A program made the translations under genes and the position numbers. Positions 40,301-48,800 of a DNA stretch of 64,000 nt are shown one piece after another; the stretch's first letter is position 1; each line of letters starts with the position of its first letter. The stretch is from Rhynchopus euleeides (taxonomy: Eukaryota; Euglenozoa; Diplonemea; Diplonemida; Diplonemidae), in contig OY723287.1 of NCBI GenBank assembly GCA_963210315.1, positions 2,108,001 to 2,172,000 on the forward strand, given 5' to 3'. A model generated the notes under the pieces. That model ran no database searches and was not told the DNA's origin. It saw nothing but the letters and a program-made list of their open reading frames with translations.

Positions 40301-42309
40301 CGCATCGCGTCGCATGGGATGTGGGCGCCTTCCGTTGGTCCGCCAGGGGTATCCCGCAGAGCCGGGCTCGGCTCAGTCCAAACAGGGGCGTAGTCGGGCA
40401 AAGGCAGGGCCTCCAGCTTCCTCCGCACCCTGGTCCGGGCCGCCGCGAGGTCCGGGAGGGACGCCCTGGGGTCGTCGGCGACATGTCTCGTCAGCACCCT
40501 CTCCAAGGTGTCTCTGGCCAGATCCTCGCGGAAGACGAGCCAGTCGAACAGGATCTCATCTTGTCTGTCCCAAGCCAGCCGCCCCCCTCCGGTCCAACGC
40601 GTGCCTGGGAGGGACGAAGGGGAGTGGAGGGCCCTCGCGTGGAGGCGGATGCCCCTGACGGCCCGGCGCCTCAGGCACATCGGCCTCGCGGGACGCCGGG
40701 CGACCCAGTGCCGAGGGCGGCGTGACATCCCGTGACGGCGCGGGGCCCGACCACACAGGCGCGCCACTACGGACCAGCAGTCCCTACTCGCTTCGCTCAG
40801 ACCCCGCCTGCACGCCGACACCGCCGCCCTCGCTAGGCCCACCCAGCTCTGGGGAGACGCGTATGACCGGAGCCCCCACATGAGCGGCCTCCACATCGCC
40901 TGTCGGAGGAGGGACCAGATCACCCCTCGAAGGGAGGGGGGGGACGTCCCGCGCAGGCCTGCCCGCTGGCGACTGGGGGCGCGACGCTTCATCGCCGCGC
41001 GGCGGACTGCCCGAGCCCGCGGCCGTCTCCACTGCCTGGGGAGGCGCATCCGCACCCACCTGCGCCTCTCGCCGTCGTCCCAGCCCTCTGCCAGGGCGCC
41101 AGGGGGTAAACCCCAGCCACGAGCAGTTGGGACGCCCGAGCTGCACTCCGCTCCAACAGGAGGGTCCCCAGACCAGCCCCGACATGCTGGCATCCACGTA
41201 CCCTGACTAGTGGATCGGTCCCCTGCCGGGGCACCGCTGGCGTTGTTTCCCTGCTGGGAGTACAGCTCTCCCTGCTGCTCAGCGGCTGGGGTGGTGGGGC
41301 GGCGGGGCGGTGCGTCGGTGGGGGCGCCGGGGGCGAGATCCCCGCCTGCCCCACTATCCCCGATTTTCCCCGTGATGGCAAGGTGCGGTGACACTTGGGC
41401 TGGGGGAACGTGTGAGGAGGGGGGGCAGGAGATGAGTGGATGGGGCACGAGGGAGTTACATGGTGCGAGGTGGGGACTGGGCCCGCTATACTCGAAAACC
41501 CCAGCTTGCCCCTCCACCCCTGGTGCACTGGGGGGCGGAGACGGAGGGGGAGAACGTGAGAGACGGAATGTGGGGGGATGTTGCGATGCGATAAGGGGGA
41601 GGGCAGCGGGGGGAGCGTGGGACTGAGCGGGTGGGGGGACAAAAAAGCACGGGAGTCGGGGGTGTGGTATATTGGCCCTTCCCTCCCCTGCCCCATACTG
41701 TCCTAACACACCCTCCCACCCGAACGAGTCCCCCCTGGGGGGGGGGAGGCCTCCCACCACCCGCCCTGACCCCCACGCCCAGCCGACCCCCCACATGACG
41801 TGAGGGAGGGGGTTGGGGCGGGAAGCTGTCACCCGCCCTGCTGCTGCCTCTGCTGCTCCCTCTGCAACGGTGACCGCCGCTGCCTGCACGAGGGGGGGCC
41901 GCGACCCTTCCGCAGCCGTCGGGGAGTGCCGTTGGGGGGTGCATAAAGCCGGTGGGTCAGACCGGTGTGCTGTTGTTGGGGGGCCCGTGTGGAACCCACC
42001 CTCCCCCGGCCCTGCCTGCCCCGGCGCTGCCGACGCCGCCGCTGCCGTCGCTGCTGCTCTCGCCGCTACCGGGGGCGGCCCGGGCTGCACTCGTGCGGGG
42101 GGTTGCGACCCCCGCGCTTCTGCCGCTACCGGGGGCGGCCCGGGCTGCACTCGTGTGGGGGGCTGCGACCCCCCCGTCTCCCTCGCTACCGGGGGCGACC
42201 CGGGCTGCTCACCCGCTGGGGGCGGGAGCGCCGCCACCAGCAGCGCCATGAGGGCCCACTGCCCTCGCCTCCTCGCGTGCCCACGGCCAGGCACGTCTCG
42301 CGCCTCCAT
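34321..42309 (-). CDS. LINE polyprotein: OTU / zinc fingers / RT / RLE / OTU x2
   Basis: 2,662 residues from ATG at 42309 (MEARDVPGRG); the frame is open further upstream, and the Pro/Ala-rich first 500 residues may partly be leader. Domains: OTU-1 (GDCGFF, C709; QHFEG, H815); C2H2 finger C873/C878/H897/H901; zinc ribbon C921/C924/C936/C939; RT about 1160-1480 with KIDYANAF (D1289), GVQQGDPLGP and YLDD (D1376, D1377); CCHC C1697-C1714; RLE with PGD1758 and D1770-ITVK1774; OTU-2 about 1970-2115 with Ser1972 and Phe2113 in the Cys and His positions; RING-like C2158-C2195; OTU-3 (GNCFFDAL, C2277; SHYSPL, H2384); zinc cluster from C2435; Ser/Thr-rich tail. RT plus RLE is the known target-primed machinery of early-branching LINEs; the OTU roles are unknown. 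No APE or RNase H domain was recognised. Confidence 0.9.
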   Translation of the reverse strand: MEARDVPGRGHARRRGQWALMALLVAALPPPAGEQPGSPPVARETGGSQPPTRVQPGPPPVAAEARGSQPPARVQPGPPPVAARAAATAAAASAAPGQAGPGEGGFHTGPPTTAHRSDPPALCTPQRHSPTAAEGSRPPLVQAAAVTVAEGAAEAAAGRVTASRPNPLPHVMWGVGWAWGSGRVVGGLPPPRGDSFGWEGVLGQYGAGEGRANIPHPRLPCFFVPPPAQSHAPPAALPLIASQHPPTFRLSRSPPPSPPPSAPGVEGQAGVFEYSGPSPHLAPCNSLVPHPLISCPPSSHVPPAQVSPHLAITGKIGDSGAGGDLAPGAPTDAPPRRPTTPAAEQQGELYSQQGNNASGAPAGDRSTSQGTWMPACRGWSGDPPVGAECSSGVPTARGWGLPPGALAEGWDDGERRRWVRMRLPRQWRRPRARAVRRAAMKRRAPSRQRAGLRGTSPPSLRGVIWSLLRQAMWRPLMWGLRSYASPQSWVGLARAAVSACRRGLSEASRDCWSVVARLCGRAPRRHGMSRRPRHWVARRPARPMCLRRRAVRGIRLHARALHSPSSLPGTRWTGGGRLAWDRQDEILFDWLVFREDLARDTLERVLTRHVADDPRASLPDLAAARTRVRRKLEALPLPDYAPVWTEPSPALRDTPGGPTEGAHIPCDAMRGGADDDDAMGEAQGERDAVDDLLRDFGATRVPNAAQGDCGFFAIGVPAADIALRRQDLSEAAKKLQALTDLFGGDKAQHLAYAANLARPSSWMDHLALQLAARVWSIHIVVVQGGEHPIVSIRPAKVPDKELLQKTRVIALTGQHFEGVSIPRAELHGLVNRAEPAFLTRSNARMAELQTAEGQEELDVGSKLVERSTARLYCPHDSCRTSLMQAGIPILPTSMKDHLNRHLEKGDVLSRGTLRALKFAQCLKCDKVITLGDHQSCTACRKDLEPEPEAQAVGADIPAGELPSVEELRRHNIRVWEKVPKPLVKAWTAALSEAARETAARNSVAAWTILLMAPLVLLRSARMGGAKSKVTLRERQKVFDRWKRGEYATLWEEAREASKRQGGTGSRGSAPPRLSDEERWERRVGQLARQNRVSAAHKHLVPAKVAPSTTETLKKLQGKHPEGGAVHLERTVPAEKCKAFTPADVFRAVKSFPNGSSGGQMGLRPDHVRQALECKDALGAKPTAMLTQVINRMVKGAVPQEVMPVLGGAKLSALVKGDEDVRPIACGETLRRLAAKLLSTRHKGDARRILMRGRQVGVAVQRGLEAAASVVAQYAERSREKEDAVILKIDYANAFNSIDRGTFLKVVERHIPGLLPFVAWCYDSPSTLTYGEGVVSSSCGVQQGDPLGPLLFSLGIKEIAEELKKRTDLDGSLFYLDDGVIMGPACAVRAALDYVIQASTERGLEVKLSKCELIDLCEQSLEALEEEGFSLRLPEDEDKVGIVYRAGRNFTLLGAPIGSAAFCESYMDKKLLEFQPYLDALAKLQDKQVGLALLRHCEGFARLVFYMRAMGHKGVTEYLRKSDASVEKCLARILALEDDVLPESVMRQATMPVRLGGLGIRRAAEHWHAAALASTANGHSLCRELDPNFTWDEEGWETTCLAHNNAVDEDERRDPTQAPVGDVEQRELSRAIVSRQYRELFEESDAHDRARLRSLSLPHAGAFLGGKLSENSRIEGRQMIAVSRARLGIPLFEPDTVCEKCGRELDEMGTHAFDCNQGGALTRRHDATRDALFALAQEAGTNPEMESLHLLQDGQRPGDLVTRRIWPRVIDITVKNPVAASYVQAAARFTGAAAAQGEATKNRQYRDACAARGLVFAPYAMELFGGLAPSAHSVFSKLGRLAAERTGASRVQLTQEYACRVNSAFNNTLGATLLECGELTKACRSLARDRVEVEAAPPLDPDHFIRFEPDQVGQGAAFEDTDPDDAEGQGHQAVPPPSDEPLRPAQKPVDREPPTPEDLVREWRSAHNGVGVSFTSLMGGLGNLLPAVFQVQQLGGGGAGGVPTDALVALADGFASSGTPMEAGPLRRQAVARVRSSPELSGLLADPAAWASRMSAFEREDEATWADDVLIRGAACVLRRHIIVFRDYRAPTVCDPGCKPIATAVALGGVGDRFQALTLPADVQELVGGSTTGPRPTVRAGPRLRTERAEGEQDVTEFCQFCEADFSTQDTHGRCVHCLRASCPDCVEHVADPCQCGRTEPTTVVQEEVMDDDEDSTDSEDAGPPPPPPGPAPEPADDVLTRWLTAREHALPGVTTAKQQSVLEMPDVQDFRFTPGNCFFDALTFLLGEAGATADGLRQYVVKAVGDHADLRSRAEPSYEEWARQMRESGSMNVASWADELTLQGAARATGSPIVVLADDTAPRIYRPLRKPYGPVAGVKFKASHYSPLHISEQVRSFVLRLAPAVPLVSTGCRGAEAGLHMVRVDGGTAELSVLCVRCEQPFDTRTPHWECIGCNRLACTGCVSDGETCTRPPDRGGDGAATDGNAHTTSGGSPSASTAPAPSSNATAQPSTSSTSSTDSTSDAQQGGSTSENAPAPSASQHTGKRKADRDVSASPPDRKRSATAADKGTPADDADVPKTVAEWDALFTPEPGSPEEEFKSARRALHAWRCKVRLQDREEQRLYNNLNSRMYTAAGMRRATAGTASQGSRRAAPRATGAATQ
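42060..42230 (-). repeat. 60-bp tandem repeats in the LINE N-terminal coding region
   Basis: Three units of about 60 bp encoding QPGPPPVAAEARGSQPPARV-like 20-residue repeats. The same units occur in copy C at about 45940-46085 with small differences (QPGSPPVAT). Each unit can form a GC-rich hairpin around CCCGGGC. Confidence 0.75.
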
Positions 42310-42718
42310 CGCGACTCGCGCTCGCGTGTGTCGGGGGTGGGAAGGGGGGGACTGGGAAGGGAGGGGGGAACAGAGCCCGAGGGACAAGCGTCCCAAGGGG
42401 GAGTGGTTTTTTTGTTTGGGAAGAAGTTATTGGCCCAACCAGCCCTCCCGACTCTGCCCCCCCGCAAGATCAAGAAGAAGTTTGGAAAGGGGAAAAGGGA
42501 TGGGGGAGAGGAGGGAGAGGGATGGGTTTTTGAAAGGGGAGGGGAGAACCCAACCGACCCAACCGACCAGGGGGGGGGGGGAGCGCGAGTGTGTATACCA
42601 ATGAAGTACAGAAACTGTAGCTTAAGAAATCGTTGGTAAAAAAAAAAAAATCGTTGGTAAAAAAGAAATGAAAAAAGTGAAAAAAAGAAATCGTTGGTAA
42701 AAAAAAAAAAAAAAAAAA

Positions 42719-43777
42719 GACACCACCCCTTCGCCGTAGGTGAGGGTGGAGGGGGAGTCGTAACACCACGCGACGAAGGGCAGCAGGCCGGGGATGTGCC
42801 TCTCCACGACCTTGAGGAAGGTCCCGCGGTCGATCGAGTTAAACGCGTTGGCGTAATCGATCTTGAGGATCACGGCGTCCTCCCTTTCCCTCGAGCGTTC
42901 CGCGTACTGCGCCACTACCGACGCCGCGGCCTCCAGCCCCCTCTGCACCGCTACCCCAACTTGGCGACCCCGCATGAGGATGCGCCGCGCGTCCCCCTTA
43001 TGACGCGTCGAGAGGAGTTTTGCGGCGAGGCGTCGGAGCGTCTCTCCGCAGGCAATGGGCCGAACGTCCTCGTCACCCTTCACCAGGGCCGAAAGCTTCG
43101 CGCCCCCGAGCACAGGCATCACCTCCTGGGGCACGGCACCCTTGACCATCCGGTTAATGACCTGGGTGAGCATGGCCGTCGGCTTGGCTCCCAGCGCATC
43201 CTTGCACTCCAGGGCTTGGCGGACGTGGTCTGGACGCAAACCCATCTGCCCGCCCGACGACCCGTTGGGGAAGGACTTCACCGCTCGGAAGACATCAGCC
43301 GGCGTGAACGCCTTGCACTTCTCCGCGGGTACGGTGCGCTCCAGGTGGACCGCTCCACCCTCCGGGTGTTTGCCCTGCAGCTTCTTCAGGGTCTCCGTCG
43401 TGCTGGGGGCGACTTTGGCCGGGACGAGGTGCTTGTGGGCTGCTGAGACCCGGTTCTGCCGCGCCAGTTGACCGACCCGCCTCTCCCATCTCTCCTCATC
43501 GGACAAGCGCGGCGGTGCGCTCCCGCGGGACCCCGTGCCCCCCTGGCGCTTGCTGGCCTCGCGGGCCTCCTCCCAGAGCGTGGCGTACTCGCCCCTCTTC
43601 CACCGGTCGAAAACCTTCTGGCGCTCGCGGAGGGTGACTTTGCTCTTCGCTCCCCCCATCCTCGCCGAGCGGAGGAGGACGAGCGGGGCCATGAGGAGGA
43701 TGGTCCACGCTGCGACGGAGTTGCGTGCGGCGGTCTCCCGTGCGGCCTCGCTGAGGGCCGCGGTCCATGCCTTGACG

Positions 43778-43803
<26 letters not shown>
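42719..43803 (-). mobile_element. LINE copy L0, upstream part
   Basis: 42719-43777 equals copy B 38306-39364 with no indel, covering residues about 983-1335 (region between zinc ribbon and RT core). Its 5' end on the sense strand is preceded by T26 (A26 at 43778-43803). It continues as 27949-32812 on the far side of the compound insertion; GACACCACC is shared by both edges. The original L0 was therefore a 5'-truncated copy of roughly 5.9 kb. Confidence 0.87.
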
Positions 43804-43808
<5 letters not shown>

Positions 43809-43997
43809 CGTGTTGTTCAGGTGTGAACCTGTGTCGCGTCCCCCCCGCCCCCCCCCCCCCCCCACCCTTCCCTGCCTGCTCCCGCCCCTTGTTCATGTCT
43901 TTTGTTTGCAGCTCCGTCTTGCTCATGTGTTGTGTCATCTTGTACGTGCATCCACACACATCTCCCACACAGGAACCACACAAACTATGTCGCATGC
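43804..43997. other. spacer right of the L0 insertion, no gene
   Basis: Begins with the second copy of the target GCAAGCGTG. Before L0 inserted, this sequence continued directly from the short AAACCCGC array at 27928. It contains a C-run near 43850 and CA-rich DNA. Confidence 0.6.
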
Positions 43998-45118
43998 TTT
44001 TTTTTTTTCCGGACCGAGAATCTTTGCAGCTGTTGTTTGTCTGGGCTAGTTGGTACAGAATACAAGGTACAAGAGACAAGCAAGACAAGAAACGAAAAGA
44101 AGAAAGCGAAAGAAACACATGAAAAGATCACACACATCAAACGACACGCCCAAAATGGCACAGCCTCTGGACATCCACTTAGCCAGCGAGGACCACACTG
44201 GTGACAGATTGCTCGTACATAACTCCAAAAACGGGGGGCTTGGTTGCTTCAATAGCATATGGTTGATAGCCGCCAACCGCTTTTGTGTTATGTGCAAGGA
44301 ACGTGAAGTGGAAGTTGCACATTACACATTGCAATGAATGCTGAAACACAGAGTGTCACAGGAAACGATCGAGTAAAGAAAAACTCAAAGAAAAAGCCCA
44401 AAAGGGAAACACAAGCTAGCTGGGACAACGCTAGGGTTCAGAAAACTGCTCTTTGTAGTGATGGAGGGGCTTGTTGGTTTGTTTGTAGCCGCAACGCATC
44501 GACACAAAGAGAGGTCTCTGTTGTGCACCGAAAAAGTAGAGAAAGGGCCAATGGTGAAAGCAAAAGGCAGTGCTGTCTATGACTCCACCGCCTGCAACAC
44601 TAGTCAACCCCTTGTGCGAAGGGGGAGGGGCCAGGCACAGGTCAGCAGCGACCACCCAGAGGGGCTACCCGTTGAGGGCTTAGAGCCGCAACGTGGGGGC
44701 AGGATCAGCTCCAGCAGGATCTTCTCAGGCATCGCGCAGCTCCAGCACGCCCGATCGCGGCACTAGGGAAAGCATTGGCGAGGCTTTCACGCCCCAAAAG
44801 GGGGGCAACCCTGCATCCTGATCTTCCTACAGGCTGGCCTGCAGACGTCCATGTGCTCAAGCCACTCATGCAATTAGAGCAACTCAGAGGGAACAGCCCA
44901 GGGCCTTATGCTCGCGCACACTGCCCTGACCCATGCACAGGTCCGATTTCTCCCGAGACTCACTCAAGAGGCCCCCCAAGGTCAATTCCAAGGATCTTAA
45001 TACCAGAGCTTGCTTTGGTTTCCCCTCCAAGGAGGGTAATCACAGGGGGCGCCACGTGAAGGCAGCAAGTTGGATTTTATCCCCCCTTATATATATTTTT
45101 TTTTTGCGGGGGACAACT
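43998..45118 (-). repeat. repeat Y, full-length copy (reversed)
   Basis: Mirror-image partner of 26057-27180. T11 at 43998-44008, then CCGGACCGAGAATC, ending CCCCCCTTATATATA, a T-run and GCGGGGGACA. The shared GTCCCCCGC block beyond the A/T run in both full copies indicates that this block belongs to the repeat itself. Confidence 0.75.
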
Positions 45119-45514
45119 GCGCTACAATTCGCGACGGTGGAGCTGCTGACCTCGGTCAGCCGGGACCGTTGACACCCCCAGTCATACAAGCATGTGAGGC
45201 TGTTGCGGAGGAGGCGAGGAATGCACCTGAAGAGGAGGTCCCTGCCGTCCCTGGCATCCCAGCGACCCCGGTGGAGAAGATCCCATCGATGACGCTTGAG
45301 GAGTCGCCTCCAGTCATTCGGCCGGAGCCACAGCTGCCGCCAGACTCAAAGAGAGCAAGGCACATCACAACTCCGTGCTACCGGAAGACATTCCTCCATG
45401 AAGTATGTTACCTTGTAGGGCACACACACCACTCACATTATCAACTCCCCCCACAGGTTGTGTGCAGGCTGTGTCTCGGTGCATTCGAAACACAGAGCCA
45501 GCATGACGCACATG
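45119..45514 (+). pseudogene. relic of a host gene with a C2H2-type finger
   Basis: A plus-strand frame crosses this whole gap between repeat Y and LINE C. It encodes an acidic/Pro-rich stretch (EEEVPAVPGIPATPVEK), a basic patch DSKRARH and, at the end, VCRLCLGAFETQSQHDAH, which fits a C2H2 finger (CxxC, HxxH). A 54-nt intron with GTATGT donor and CCCCCCACAG acceptor (45403-45456) would join TFLHE to VVCRLC; because 54 is a multiple of three the frame is open either way. The left side is lost at Y and the right side at the LINE 5' end, so only an internal fragment remains. Confidence 0.4.
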
Positions 45515-45842
45515 TACCAACGATTTCTTAAGCTACAGTTTCTGTACTTCATTGGTATACACACTCGCGCTCCCCCCCCCCCTGGTCGGTTGGGTCGGTT
45601 GGGTTCTCCCCTCCCCTTTCAAAAACCCATCCCTCTCCCTCCTCTCCCCCATCCCTTTTCCCCTTTCCAAACTTCTTCTTGATCTTGCGGGCGGGCAGAG
45701 TCGGGAGGGCTGGTTGGGCCAATAACTTCTTCCCAAACAAAAAAACCACTCCCCCTTGGGACGCTTGTCCCTCGGGCTCTGTTCCCCCCTCCCTTCCCAG
45801 TCCCCCCCTTCCCACCCCCGACACACGCGAGCGCGAGTCGCG

Positions 45843-48800
45843 ATGGAGGCGCGAGACGTGCCTGGCCGTGGGCACGCGAGGAGGCGAGGGCAGTGGGCCC
45901 TCATGGCGCTGCTGGTGGCGGCGCTCCCGCCCCCAGCGGGTGAGCAGCCCGGGTCGCCCCCGGTAGCGAGGGAGACGGGGGGGCCGCAGCCCCCCACACG
46001 AGTGCAGCCCGGGCCGCCCCCGGTAGCGGCAGAAGCGCGGGGGTCGCAACCCCCCGCACGAGGGCAGCCCGGGTCGCCCCCGGTAGCGACGAGAGCAGCA
46101 GCGACGGCAGCGGCGGCATCGGCAGCGCCGGGACAGGCAGGGCCGGGGGAGGGTGGGTTCCACACGGGCCCCCCAACAACAGCACACCGGTCTGACCCAC
46201 CGGCTTTATGCACCCCCCAACGGCACTCCCCGACGGCTGCGGAAGGGTCGCGGCCCCCCCTCGCGCAGGCAGCGGCGGTCACCGTTGCAGAGGGAGCAGC
46301 AGAGGCAGCAGCAGGGCGGGTGACAGCTTCCCGCCCCAACCCCCTCCCTCACGTCATGTGGGGGGTCGGCTGGGCGTGGGGGTCAGGGCGGGTGGTGGGA
46401 GGCCTCCCCCCCCCCAGGGGGGACTCGTTCGGGTGGGAGGGTGTGTTAGGACAGTATGGGGCAGGGGAGGGAAGGGCCAATATACCACACCCCCGACTCC
46501 CGTGCTTTTTTGTCCCCCCACCCGCTCAGTCCCTCGCTCCCCCCGCTGCCCTCCCCCCTATCGCATCGCAACATCCCCCCACATCCCGTCTCTCACGTTC
46601 TCCCCCTCCGTCTCCGCCCCCCAGTGCACCAGGGGTGGAGGGGCAAGCTGGGGTTTTCGAGTATAGTGGGCCCAGTCCCCACCTCGCACTGTGTAACTCC
46701 CTCGTGCCCCATCCACTCACCTCCTGCCCCCCCACCTCACACGTTCCCCCAGCCCAAGTGTCACCGCACCTTGCCATCACGGGGAAATTCGGGAATAGTG
46801 GGGCAGGCGGGGATCTCGCCCCCGGCGCCCCCACCGACGCACCGCCCCGCCGTCCCACCACCCCAGCCGCTGAGCAGCAGGGAGAGCTGTACTCCCAGCA
46901 GGGAAACAACGCCAGCGGTGCCCCGGCAGGGGACCGATCCACTAGTCAGGGTACGTGGATGCCAGCATGTCGGGGCTGGTCTGGGGACCCTCCTGTTGGA
47001 GCGGAGTGCACAGCTCGGGCGTCCCAACTGCTCGTGGCTGGGGTTTACCCCCCGGCGCCCTGGCAGAGGGCTGGGACGACGGCGAGAGGCGCAGGTGGGT
47101 GCAGATGCGCCTCCCCAGGCAGTGGAGACGGCCGCGGGCTCGGGCAGTCCGCCGCGCGGCGATGAAGCGTCGCGCCCCCAGTCGCCAGCGGGCAGGCCTG
47201 CGCGGGACGTCCCCCCCCTCCCTTCGAGGGGTGATCTGGTCCCTCCTCCGACAGGCGATGTGGAGGCCGCTCATGGGGGGGCTCCGGTCATGCGCGTCTC
47301 CCCAGAGCTGGGTGGGCCTAGCGAGGGCGGCGGTGTCGGCGTGCAGGCGGGGGTCTGAGCGAAGCGAGTAGGGTCTGCTGGTCCGTAGTGGCGCGCCTGT
47401 GTGGTCGGGCCCCGCGCCGCCACGGGATGTCACGCCGCCCTCGGCACTGGGTCGCCCGGCGTCCCGCGAGGCCGATGTGCCTGAGGCGCCGGGCCGTCAG
47501 GGGCATCCGCCTCCACGCGAGGGCCCTCCACTCCCCTTCGTCCCTCCCGGGCACGCGTTGGACCGGAGGGGGGCGGCTGGCTTGGGACAGACAAGATGAG
47601 ATCCTGTTCGACTGGCTCGTCTTCCGCGAGGATCTGGCCAGAGACACCTTGGAGAGGGTGCTGACGAGACATGTCGCCGACGACCCCAGGGCGTCCCTCC
47701 CGGACCTCGCGGCGGCCCGGACCAGGGTGCGGAGGAAGCTGGAGGCCCTGCCTTTGCCCGACTACGCCCCTGTTTGGTCTGAGCCGAGCCCGGCTCTGCG
47801 GGTTACCCCTGGCGGACCAACGGAAGGCGCCCACATCCCATGCGACGCGATGCGCGGTGGCGCTGACGACGATGACGCTATGGGAGAAGCGCAGGGCGAG
47901 AGGGATGCGGTTGATGACCTCCTCAGGGATTTCGGGGCGACCCGCGTGCCCAACGCGGCGCAGGGCGACTGCGGTTTCTTCGCCATCGGGGTCCCCGCAG
48001 CAGACATCGCACTCAGGCGCCAGGACCTCTCGGAGGCTGCGAAGAAGCTGCAGGCACTCACAGACCTTTTCGGCGGAGACAAGGCCCAACACCTCGCCTA
48101 TGCAGCCAACCTCGCCAGGCCCAGCAGCTGGATGGACCACCTCGCGCTGCAACTCGCGGCCAGGGTGTGGAGCATTCACATCGTCGTGGTCCAGGGCGGC
48201 GAGCACCCCATCGTCTCCATCCGCCCAGCAAAGGTGCCCGACAAGGAGCTTCTGCAGAAGACCCGCGTGATAGCCCTGACGGGGCAGCATTTCGAGGGTG
48301 TCAGCATCCCGCGGGCCGAGCTGCAGGGGCTGGTCAACAGGGCCGAGCCGGCCTTCCTCACGCGGTCCAACGCGAGGATGGCGGAGCTGCAGACTGCTGA
48401 GGGACAGGAGGAGCTCGATGTGGGGTCAAAGCTGGTCGAGCGCTCCACTGCCAGGCTGTACTGCCCGCACGACTCCTGCAGGACGTCCCTCATGCAGGCA
48501 GGCATCCCCATCCTGCCGACGTCGATGAAGGATCACCTCAACCGTCACCTCGAGAAGGGGGACGTATTGAGCAGGGGGACGCTCCGGGCCCTCAAATTCG
48601 CCCAGTGCCTCAAGTGCGATAAGGTGATCACGCTTGGGGACCACCAGTCCTGCACCGCCTGCCGCAAAGACCTCGAGCCCGAGCCGGAGGCGCAGGCCGT
48701 GGGGGCGGACATCCCGGCTGGGGAACTCCCCTCCGTCGAGGAACTCCGCCGGCACAACATCCGGGTCTGGGAAAAGGTGCCAAAGCCGCTCGTCAAGGCA

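Larger units (their letters stand above)
33563..42638 (-). mobile_element. LINE copy B, full length with intact coding region
   Basis: 9.08 kb from the 5' end TACCAACGATTTCTTAAGC (42638) to a poly(A) (T12 at 33563-33574). The 3' UTR stops about 110 bp short of the longest form seen in L0 and C, so an upstream polyadenylation site was used. The 5' junction is unusual: the first 11 bases (ATCGTTGGTAA on plus) are present three times among A-runs at 42629-42718. B is the main body of the insertion into L0. The long open frame, few differences from other copies and complete ends make it a candidate source element. Confidence 0.88.
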
